5,302 bases of DNA from Bacillota bacterium (GTDB lineage Bacteria; Bacillota; UBA4882; UBA8346). Shown piece after piece: positions 1 to 4,961 of the stretch. Within the stretch, counting starts at the first letter, position 1. Each line of letters opens with the position of its first letter. The stretch covers positions 5,582-10,883 of the forward strand of contig DNPQ01000619.1 in the NCBI GenBank assembly GCA_003501335.1. The letters run 5' to 3'. A model generated the notes under the pieces. It made no database searches. It had not been told where the DNA came from and worked only from the letters and a program-made list of their open reading frames with translations. Position numbers and translations under genes: made by a program.

Positions 1-209
1 TCCGCCTCAAATAAATCAGGTATTTTATCCCCGATTGGACAAATATCATAGGTGCATTTTTCCATGTTGCCGCAATCAAAGGCGTAAGCTTTATATAAGG
101 ACGGAGCGTTATCAATCTTAATTAATGTATATAAAACTTGAATCGTATGTTCCCTTTTAAGGATGGGGCAATAACCACTAAAATCCTTCTGTAAATCATC
201 CAGTTCCAT
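1..209 (-). CDS. Small Cys-containing protein of unknown function (N-terminal part, cut by window edge)
   Basis: I do not recognise this gene. An ATG at 209 opens a frame that stays open for 69 codons to the left edge, so the C-terminus is missing. It is preceded by a good ribosome binding site (GAAAGGTGG, 7 nt from the ATG), which makes a real gene likely. The visible protein is soluble-looking, with no signal peptide or membrane segment. It has four cysteines: Cys14 in a GYCPIL context, and Cys46, Cys52 and Cys57 in a DCGNMEKCTYDICP stretch (C-x5-C-x4-C). This spacing suggests a metal site or a redox or structural cluster, but that is inference. It lies beyond the permease terminator, so it is probably a separate transcription unit unrelated to sugar uptake. 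A small conserved clostridial-type hypothetical protein is the most I can say. Confidence 0.75.
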   Translation of the reverse strand, partial: MELDDLQKDFSGYCPILKREHTIQVLYTLIKIDNAPSLYKAYAFDCGNMEKCTYDICPIGDKIPDLFEA

Positions 210-216
210 AATTTAT

Positions 217-225
217 CCACCTTTC
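217..225 (-). promoter_or_regulatory. Ribosome binding site of the small Cys protein
   Basis: GAAAGGTGG reads toward the ATG at 209 with a 7-nt spacer. It is the main evidence that the partial frame at the left edge is translated and starts at this ATG. Confidence 0.75.
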
Positions 226-265
226 AAGCTGCGTTAACCAATCAAAGATGATGCTATTTGCGAAC

Positions 266-306
266 AAAATGCCCGACAGGAATCAAACCCATAGAACTAT
301 CAGGCA
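266..306 (-). promoter_or_regulatory. Possible leader hairpin with U-run upstream of the small Cys gene
   Basis: On the minus strand TGCCTGATA (306-298) can pair with TGTCGGGCA (278-270). This gives nine pairs, two of them G·U, around a 19-nt loop, and TTTT follows directly (269-266). The shape is that of a weak intrinsic terminator or attenuator, about 60 nt before the ATG at 209. The two wobble pairs form only in the minus-strand RNA, which fits a role in that transcript. The loop side also contains GGGTTTGATTCC, which resembles a tRNA T-arm, but no full tRNA can be folded. No convincing promoter is visible upstream, so whether this is a leader is uncertain. Confidence 0.3.
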
Positions 307-352
307 GAAAGACAATATGGCATAAGATATCCATTTAATTTTATAATTCTAG

Positions 353-367
353 AAAAATCAGCTAAAT
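353..367. repeat. Extra direct copy of the terminator arm
   Basis: AAAAATCAGCTAAAT at 353-367 is an exact 15-bp copy of 406-420, the left arm of the terminator, 53 bp away. In the minus-strand RNA it supplies a second TTTAGCTGATTTTT that could compete for the arm at 441-428. It may be a decayed second terminator or part of a conditional structure. Confidence 0.6.
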
Positions 368-405
368 CCTTTTTGATTCAAATTACAATAACTTACGGCG
401 ATATA

Positions 406-441
406 AAAAATCAGCTAAATTTTAATTTTTAGCTGATTTTT
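406..441 (-). terminator. Intrinsic terminator after the permease gene, possibly bidirectional
   Basis: A perfect 14-bp inverted repeat (AAAAATCAGCTAAA at 406-419 against TTTAGCTGATTTTT at 428-441) encloses an 8-nt loop. The minus-strand RNA ends the stem in a run of U followed by AUAU, as expected for Rho-independent termination. The site begins 34 nt after the permease stop codon, so it plausibly ends the whole sugar operon. The stem is AT-rich with an AGCT core. The plus-strand reading also ends in five T, so it could stop transcription from either side, though no plus-strand gene is seen. Confidence 0.75.
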
Positions 442-475
442 ATTACTGAATTTAATCGTTGTTCATTTCTAATCG

Positions 476-1441
476 TTATGCATCCTTGTTAAGGTCAAAG
501 ATAACAGCCACTAGGATGATAATACCCATGGCAATCGTTTGCCAGTAAGAGGAAACACCCAGGAGGCTTAACGCATTATTAATTACGCCGATAATCACCA
601 GACCCAAAGTCGTTTGAATAATACCGCCGCGACCGCCCGACATACTGGTGCCACCCATCGCCACAGCGGCAATGGCGTTCAATTCATAACCTTGGGCAGC
701 ACTGGGTTGTCCTGCTTGAAGGCGGGAAGCCAGCGCCGCCCCTCCCAAAGCCGCCAGCATGGAACAAATCATATAAACATAAAACTTGATCCTTACAATA
801 TTGATACCACTCAGTTTGGCGACCTCTTCATTACTGCCTACGGCGAAAACATAGCGCCCAAAACAAGTACGGGTTAGCAAAATATGAGCCGCCACCATCA
901 CGATGGCGGTTACAATGACCATCACCGGAATCGGTCCAATGTAGCCGATACCCAACCAACTAAAGGAGTCCGGCAGGCCAAAAACCGGTTTGGATTCGGT
1001 ATATACATAAGCGAGGCCTCGGGCTACACTCATAATAGCCAAAGTGGCAATAAAGGGAGGCACTTTCAATTTAGCAATATTGACTGCCATGATACTGCCA
1101 AAGATGCCCCCAATCACAATCGCCGTTGCTAAAATAACCAAAATCCCGGTGAGAATACCGGCATTGGGGAAAATTTTGATGGTAACTGTTGCCACAATAC
1201 CAGCTAAAGCCGCTACGGAACCCACCGACAAATCAATCCCGCTTGATATAATGACAAAGGTCATCCCGGTGGCCAATAAAGCATTGATGGCAATCTGCAT
1301 CATTACATTAACCAGATTGTTAGGGTCAATAAAACGCGGCACAAAGATGGCCGATATCATTATCAACACCACAAAAAAAAGCACCAACGAGTTTTCCTTC
1401 GCGTATTTACGAATCAGTTTTAAATCCAAGGTATTACTCAT
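476..1441 (-). CDS. rbsC-like: Ribose-type (CUT2) sugar ABC transporter permease
   Basis: This 321-aa inner-membrane protein is the channel of a CUT2 sugar importer, working as a dimer with the ATPase encoded just upstream. It is hydrophobic throughout, with about eight to ten membrane segments, the first at about residues 18-34. Family hallmarks are visible: SGIDLSVGS at 67-75, the cytoplasmic loop GRYVFAVGSNEEVAKLSGI at 195-213 that should contact the ATPase, and GYELNAIAAVAMGGTS from 251 leading into SGGRGG. The length matches E. coli RbsC. I chose the ATG at 1441 because GGGGAGG lies 8 nt before it. An in-frame ATG at 1477 overlaps the ATPase stop codon as ATGA and would add 12 residues, so it remains possible. 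It is the last gene of the operon and is followed by a terminator. Family assignment is firm; the sugar carried is unknown, so ribose specificity should not be assumed. Confidence 0.93.
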   Translation of the reverse strand: MSNTLDLKLIRKYAKENSLVLFFVVLIMISAIFVPRFIDPNNLVNVMMQIAINALLATGMTFVIISSGIDLSVGSVAALAGIVATVTIKIFPNAGILTGILVILATAIVIGGIFGSIMAVNIAKLKVPPFIATLAIMSVARGLAYVYTESKPVFGLPDSFSWLGIGYIGPIPVMVIVTAIVMVAAHILLTRTCFGRYVFAVGSNEEVAKLSGINIVRIKFYVYMICSMLAALGGAALASRLQAGQPSAAQGYELNAIAAVAMGGTSMSGGRGGIIQTTLGLVIIGVINNALSLLGVSSYWQTIAMGIIILVAVIFDLNKDA

Positions 1442-1449
1442 CAAAATTG

Positions 1450-1456
1450 CCTCCCC
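1450..1456 (-). promoter_or_regulatory. Ribosome binding site that decides the permease start
   Basis: GGGGAGG sits 8 nt before the ATG at 1441. The alternative in-frame ATG at 1477 has no Shine-Dalgarno match and would depend on coupling to the end of ATPase translation. Confidence 0.75.
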
Positions 1457-1468
1457 GCGCGCGTGCGC
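1457..1468 (-). other. GC-only hairpin candidate beside the permease ribosome binding site
   Basis: In the minus-strand RNA GCGC-ACGC-GCGC (1468-1457) can form a 4-bp stem with a 4-nt loop, ending directly against GGGGAGG. The plus-strand tract 1456-1468 is strictly alternating pyrimidine-purine (CGCGCGCGTGCGC), which stands out in an AT-leaning region. Confidence 0.35.
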
Positions 1469-1473
1469 CTTTA

Positions 1474-2973
1474 TCATCCACTAATGCTGGCCAACTGCAA
1501 AATAGCTTGTTCAGTTGCTCCCTGACCATTGATAATCCCCGAAACCCGTCCTTCACGCATGACCATAATCCGGTCGGATACTCCCAAAATCTCTGGAAGC
1601 TCGGAAGAGACCATAATAATGCTGCCGCCTTCTTCAACGAACTTCTTCATCAAAGCATATATTTCGGCCTTGGCATTGACATCAATTCCTCGGGTAGGCT
1701 CATCCATGATCAGAATCCTGGATTTTGCCGCCAGCCATTTGGCGATAACCACCTTTTGCTGGTTTCCGCCCGAAAGATTTTTAACCGGGGTATTGGCAGT
1801 CGGTGTTTTCGTATGCAGCTTTTGAATAAACTCCACCGCGATTTTCGCTTCCCATTTAAAATCTAAAAAGCCTAATTTTGAATTTAAAAACAAACTGGCC
1901 AAAGAAGTGTTTTCTTTTACGCTCTTAGACAATAAAAGCCCTTGATTTCGCCTATCTTCCGGTATTAGTCCCACTCCGGCCTTGATTGCCTGTTGGGGCT
2001 CAGTAAATCGTACCGGCCGGCCATCTAACAAACATTCTCCGCTTTCGACACGGTCGGCCCCAAAAATCGCCCGCATGACTTCGGTTCGGCCCGCGCCGAT
2101 CAGTCCCGCCACTCCTAAAATTTCTCCCCGCCTCAAACCGAAGGAGACATTCTCAAAAATGCCTTTACGCGTATAATTTTTTATCTCCAATACCATTTCG
2201 TCGGCTGGAGGTATTTCCGATTTATAATAAAATTGCGTTATCTCTCTACCTACCATTAGCGCAATCATATGGCTTTCATCAATTTCTTGAAGGGATACCG
2301 TCTTAACAAGACACCCGTCGCGAAGAATGGTAACTGTATCTCCGATTCTAGCAATTTCTTTGAGACGATGAGAAATATAAATAATCGCAACATTTTCGCT
2401 TTTTAATTTTTCAATCACTTTAAACAGGGCTTCAACCTCATGCTCCGATAGGGATGAAGTTGGTTCATCCATTATCACCAGCGAACTGTTTTGTGAGACC
2501 GCCCGGGCAATCTCAACCATCTGTTTATCAGCATTGCTTAATTTGCGGATAACCGTCTTCGGATTGATCTTCACTCCAATGGTTTCAAGCAATTGAGTGG
2601 CGTCGCTATACATTTTCTTACGGTTCACAAAACCGGATTTACCAATCTTGGGTTCCCGGCCGAGAAAAATATTTTCAGCAACCGTAAGATCTGGAATAAC
2701 ACTAAGTTCTTGATGAATTACGCTGATGCCTGCAGCCAGAGACTCCCGGGTATTTATAAAGTTAACCTCGCGGCCGTTTACTTTAACAAAACCCTCATCT
2801 CTTGAATATACGCCGGAAATAATTTTGATTAAAGTCGATTTCCCGGCGCCGTTTTCTCCCAATAACACATGCACCCGGCCGGGATAAATATTTAAATCGA
2901 TATTCGACAAGGCCTTGACCCCGGGAAAAGATTTACTCACCCCGGTCATTTCAATCATAGGCGTTTGATGCAT
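1474..2973 (-). CDS. rbsA-like: Ribose-type sugar ABC transporter ATP-binding protein (two fused ATPase domains)
   Basis: This 499-aa cytoplasmic protein powers the CUT2 importer. Domain 1 (about 5-240) has Walker A GENGAGKST at 39-47, Q-loop Gln88, a degenerate signature LSNADKQ at 145-151, Walker B LVIMDEP at 165-171 with catalytic Glu170, and switch His202. Domain 2 (about 260-495) has the degenerate P-loop GLIGAGRT at 290-297, with Arg in place of the usual Lys. It also has a full signature LSGGNQQ at 400-406, Walker B LIMDEPT at 421-427, and Ser-Glu at 457-458 in place of the switch His. This asymmetry, with one good and one degenerate ATP site, is normal for RbsA, MglA and XylG relatives. 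Length is typical. The ATG at 2973 has AGGAGG 7 nt upstream. The gene follows the binding-protein gene after a strong hairpin and is 32 nt from the permease start. The substrate cannot be told from this subunit. Confidence 0.96.
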   Translation of the reverse strand: MHQTPMIEMTGVSKSFPGVKALSNIDLNIYPGRVHVLLGENGAGKSTLIKIISGVYSRDEGFVKVNGREVNFINTRESLAAGISVIHQELSVIPDLTVAENIFLGREPKIGKSGFVNRKKMYSDATQLLETIGVKINPKTVIRKLSNADKQMVEIARAVSQNSSLVIMDEPTSSLSEHEVEALFKVIEKLKSENVAIIYISHRLKEIARIGDTVTILRDGCLVKTVSLQEIDESHMIALMVGREITQFYYKSEIPPADEMVLEIKNYTRKGIFENVSFGLRRGEILGVAGLIGAGRTEVMRAIFGADRVESGECLLDGRPVRFTEPQQAIKAGVGLIPEDRRNQGLLLSKSVKENTSLASLFLNSKLGFLDFKWEAKIAVEFIQKLHTKTPTANTPVKNLSGGNQQKVVIAKWLAAKSRILIMDEPTRGIDVNAKAEIYALMKKFVEEGGSIIMVSSELPEILGVSDRIMVMREGRVSGIINGQGATEQAILQLASISG

Positions 2974-2985
2974 GTTCTTTCCTCC
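2971..2985 (-). promoter_or_regulatory. Ribosome binding site and start of the ATPase gene, identical to that of the binding protein
   Basis: GGAGGAAAGAACATG, with an extra A before it, gives AGGAGG and a 7-nt spacer. The same 15 nt occur at 4011-3997 before the binding-protein gene. This fixes the ATPase start at 2973. Confidence 0.8.
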
Positions 2986-2992
2986 TGACTAC

Positions 2993-3041
2993 GGTAGCTT
3001 GGTAGTGGAAGAAATACCAATTTTTCCACTACCAAGCTACC
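2993..3041 (-). repeat. 18-bp perfect inverted repeat between binding-protein and ATPase genes
   Basis: GGTAGCTTGGTAGTGGAA (2993-3010) and its exact reverse complement (3024-3041) enclose a 13-nt loop. No U-run follows on either strand, so this is not a standard intrinsic terminator. In the minus-strand RNA the stem ends 6 nt before the AGGAGG of the ATPase gene and begins 43 nt after the binding-protein stop. By analogy with intercistronic hairpins in other binding-protein operons, such as malE-malF, it probably protects the upstream mRNA from 3' decay and lowers ATPase and permease output. That would keep the binding protein in excess. It could also hinder ribosome access to the adjacent site. 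The structure is certain as sequence; the function is inferred. Confidence 0.8.
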
Positions 3042-3084
3042 TTCAATTAAATCAATGACGATTTATTCATAAAAAGATAAATAA

Positions 3085-3999
3085 TTAAAGATTGCTCTTA
3101 TCAATAATTTTAGGAGCGATCGGAATCAATTTGGGAACGGTTTTGCCTTTTAATTTAGCCATAACAGCATCCAAAGTTTTTGCACCAATTGTTGCCGGAT
3201 CTTGAGCTACATCAGCTTTCCAAAGACCTCCGGTCTTGATCTCGGCAATTCCTTCAGGATTACCGTCAAAGCCAATTACTTGAACATTCCTATTGGCAGC
3301 CTTAATCGATGCTAAAGCACCCATTGCAGCCGGATCACCAACTGCGAATATTACTTGAAGGTTGGGGTGTTTTAATAACATATTTTGAGTAACATCAGCC
3401 GCTTTAGCTTGATCACCGGAATAATTCTGAATATCAACTACTTGAATATTGGGATAATGTTGGGCTAAATATTCTTTAAAACCTTTTTCCCGATCAACAC
3501 AGCTTTCAATTTCTGAATAGGTAATGATGGCTGTTTCACCCTTACCAGCTTTAAGCATCTTTGTGGCTACATATTGAGCCGCCAGAACACCGCCTTTGTA
3601 ATTATCTGTAGCAACATGAGCTACCGTCTGACCATCGGAAGCAATATCCATTGTGAATACAGGGATATTCACTTTATTCGCTAATTCAACCATGGATTTG
3701 CTTCCAGCCGAGCTAGTAGGGCAAAGAATAATCGCATTAACCTTTTGGGTAATGAAATCTTGAACCTGGCTCAGCTGTTTGTTGGAATCTTGGGCAGCAT
3801 CTTGAACAATCAATTTGACACCGAGTTCTTTGGCCCTTTTATTCAAGGCGCTCTCAATATTATTGTAGAAAACATGCTCCCGAGTGAGCAGGCTGACACC
3901 GACTACAATTTTCTTGGGAGCTGCGAATGCAGCCACAGTAAGGCTTACAATCATGAGAACCACAAGTGAAACGACGATGACTCTGGTAAATCTTTTCAT
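3085..3999 (-). CDS. rbsB-like: Periplasmic sugar-binding protein of a ribose-type ABC transporter
   Basis: This 304-aa exported protein captures the sugar outside the inner membrane and delivers it to the permease. Residues 1-26 form a Sec signal peptide: KRFTR, a hydrophobic core, then AAFA before APKK. There is no lipobox cysteine, so it should be soluble and periplasmic, not a lipoprotein. The mature part is a periplasmic-binding-protein type I fold: IVVGVSLL at 31-38, NAIILCPTS at 88-96, IPVFTMD at 112-118, HVATDNYKGG at 128-137, VIFAVGDPAAMGAL at 216-229, VIGFDG at 241-246 and DVAQDP at 263-268. Compared with RbsB, the equivalents of ligand residues Arg141 (Arg170), Asp215 (Asp245) and Gln235 (Gln266) appear kept, but the Asp-Arg pair is Asp118-Ile119. 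The sugar may therefore differ from ribose. The start at 3999 is set by GGGAGG with a 7-nt spacer; an upstream in-frame TTG at 4032 lacks support. Confidence 0.94.
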   Translation of the reverse strand: MKRFTRVIVVSLVVLMIVSLTVAAFAAPKKIVVGVSLLTREHVFYNNIESALNKRAKELGVKLIVQDAAQDSNKQLSQVQDFITQKVNAIILCPTSSAGSKSMVELANKVNIPVFTMDIASDGQTVAHVATDNYKGGVLAAQYVATKMLKAGKGETAIITYSEIESCVDREKGFKEYLAQHYPNIQVVDIQNYSGDQAKAADVTQNMLLKHPNLQVIFAVGDPAAMGALASIKAANRNVQVIGFDGNPEGIAEIKTGGLWKADVAQDPATIGAKTLDAVMAKLKGKTVPKLIPIAPKIIDKSNL

Positions 4000-4012
4000 G
4001 TTCTTTCCTCCC
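3997..4012 (-). promoter_or_regulatory. Ribosome binding site that decides the binding-protein start
   Basis: GGGAGGAAAGAACATG places a strong Shine-Dalgarno 7 nt from the ATG at 3999, right before the MKRFTRV signal peptide. This rules out the longer frame that begins with TTG at 4032. Confidence 0.85.
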
Positions 4013-4030
4013 ATTTTTACGTTTTTATGC

Positions 4031-4053
4031 AAAAGGGATAATTATCCCCTTTT
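4031..4053 (-). terminator. Small palindrome with U-run at the end of the aldolase gene (weak or partial terminator)
   Basis: The minus-strand RNA reads AAAAGGGGATAAT then TATCCCTTTT. GGGAT-AATT-ATCCC is a perfect short stem-loop, flanked by A4 and U4 with one bulged G, and it overlaps the aldolase stop codon at 4054-4052. It looks like a weak intrinsic terminator or a processing or stability hairpin, probably leaky since the importer genes continue beyond it. The ribosome ending aldolase translation would cover its 5' side. Confidence 0.4.
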
Positions 4054-4915
4054 ACCGATAAGAATTGGCCTTGTGGTCACAGCCGCAAATAATGATCTTT
4101 TGTTTCACAATTTCTTTGACGGCCTTTTTGCCACTGGCCATAAATTTCTTGGGATCAATGATGCTCTGATCAACCAAAGCTTCCCTCACGCCCCGTGTCA
4201 AAGCGGCCCGAAGCTCGGTGGCAAAGTTTACTTTACTGATACCCAGTGCTACCGCCTTTCGTACCATATCATCCGGAACTCCGGAAGCCCCGTGCAATAC
4301 TAAGAGTATTTCAACAACGTCCCGGATTTTAGCCAAACGGTCAAAATCCAACTTGGGCTCGCCCTTATAAAACCCATGGGCCGTACCGATAGCAACCGCC
4401 AGCGAATCAATCCCGGTTTGCAATACAAATTCCTTGGCTTCACCAGGGTCAGTGAAGGCGGCCGATTTATCGCTCACTTCCAAACTATCCTCTTTGCCGC
4501 CGACCTTTCCCAGTTCAGCTTCAACGGGAATTCCCACTGCATGAGCCATATCGACGACCCGTTTTGATAAAGCGATATTTTCTTTAAAAGGAAGCTTCGA
4601 GCCATCAATCATGATGGATGTATATCCTGAGTGTAACGCCTGAACAGCCAATTCGTAACTTTCACCATGATCAAGATGAAGCGCCACCGGGACTGGGCAA
4701 GTTTTGGCAGCAGTTTGAACCATTGCAGCCAGCATTGCCACTCCGGCATATTTTACCGTTCCCGGCGTAGTTTGGATCATAACCGGGGCTTGGAGTTCCG
4801 CAGCAGTCTCCAATACCGTTTGAACCATTTCCATATTTTCGATGTTAAATGCGGCGACAGCATATTTGCCATTCTGGGCATCAACCATCATTTGTTTACT
4901 GGTGACTAAAGGCAT
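4052..4915 (-). CDS. Class II ketose-bisphosphate aldolase (fructose- or tagatose-bisphosphate type)
   Basis: This cytoplasmic, zinc-dependent TIM-barrel enzyme of 287 aa cleaves a ketohexose 1,6-bisphosphate to dihydroxyacetone phosphate and an aldehyde phosphate. Residue numbering falls exactly on the E. coli GatY/KbaY pattern: catalytic Asp82 and zinc His83 in LHLDHG, zinc His180 in TAHG, zinc His208 in LHGASG, and phosphate-binding NFAT at 230-233. A VEAELGKVGGKED block at 131-143 is also typical. The C-terminus has a Cys-Gly-Cys (277-279), which I recall from GatY/KbaY proteins. Length is as expected. I chose the ATG at 4915 because GAGGAG lies 8 nt upstream; a GTG at 4924 is in frame but overlaps that site. 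It sits between a PfkB-type kinase and a sugar importer, so it likely completes catabolism of the imported sugar. Fructose, tagatose or another bisphosphate, or an IolJ-like role, cannot be separated by reading alone. Confidence 0.93.
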   Translation of the reverse strand: MPLVTSKQMMVDAQNGKYAVAAFNIENMEMVQTVLETAAELQAPVMIQTTPGTVKYAGVAMLAAMVQTAAKTCPVPVALHLDHGESYELAVQALHSGYTSIMIDGSKLPFKENIALSKRVVDMAHAVGIPVEAELGKVGGKEDSLEVSDKSAAFTDPGEAKEFVLQTGIDSLAVAIGTAHGFYKGEPKLDFDRLAKIRDVVEILLVLHGASGVPDDMVRKAVALGISKVNFATELRAALTRGVREALVDQSIIDPKKFMASGKKAVKEIVKQKIIICGCDHKANSYR

Positions 4916-4923
4916 TAATATCA

Positions 4924-4929
4924 CTCCTC
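4924..4929 (-). promoter_or_regulatory. Ribosome binding site that decides the aldolase start
   Basis: GAGGAG lies 8 nt before the ATG at 4915. A GTG at 4924-4922 starts inside this site, so translation from it is unlikely. Confidence 0.75.
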
Positions 4930-4961
4930 TTTAAGCGGTTTTCATTCATTTTTTAAAAACT

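Noticed and set aside
269..323. Complete tRNA gene on the minus strand
   Set aside because: Only a T-arm-like segment and five acceptor-like pairs are visible in about 55 nt; there is no anticodon arm, the T-loop lacks the conserved C, and there is no CCA.
342..347. TATAAT on the plus strand as a -10 promoter box
   Set aside because: No matching -35 box lies 16-18 bp upstream, and no plus-strand gene follows.
340..366. Minus-strand promoter for the small Cys gene (TTTAGC, 15 bp, TATAAA)
   Set aside because: The -35 match is poor and the spacing short in AT-rich DNA; I could not support any promoter in 210-475.
372..382. Odd-centred palindrome TTTGATTCAAA as an operator
   Set aside because: Short AT-rich dyads are expected by chance here, and it is not placed against a recognisable promoter.
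614..1484. Plus-strand open frames of 82-146 codons opposite the permease
   Set aside because: They lie antisense to a gene with clear family motifs, have no ribosome binding sites of note, and their translations have no recognisable domains.
1434..1637. Minus-strand 67-codon frame overlapping the ATPase and permease junction
   Set aside because: It is an alternate-frame shadow inside the ATPase C-terminus, whose own reading frame carries the family motifs to the end.
3047..3070. Seven-codon mini-frame MNKSSLI after the binding-protein stop
   Set aside because: It has no Shine-Dalgarno and an AT-rich context; the faint likeness to the preceding DKSNL end is too short to mean anything.
3884..4303. 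Plus-strand 139-codon frame across the binding protein and aldolase
   Set aside because: It runs antisense through two well-supported genes and their gap, with no protein-like features.
4933..4946. Possible CcpA cre-like site (TGAAAACCGCTTAA on the minus strand)
   Set aside because: It has an extra base at the centre relative to the cre pattern, and it lies between two operon genes, not at a promoter.
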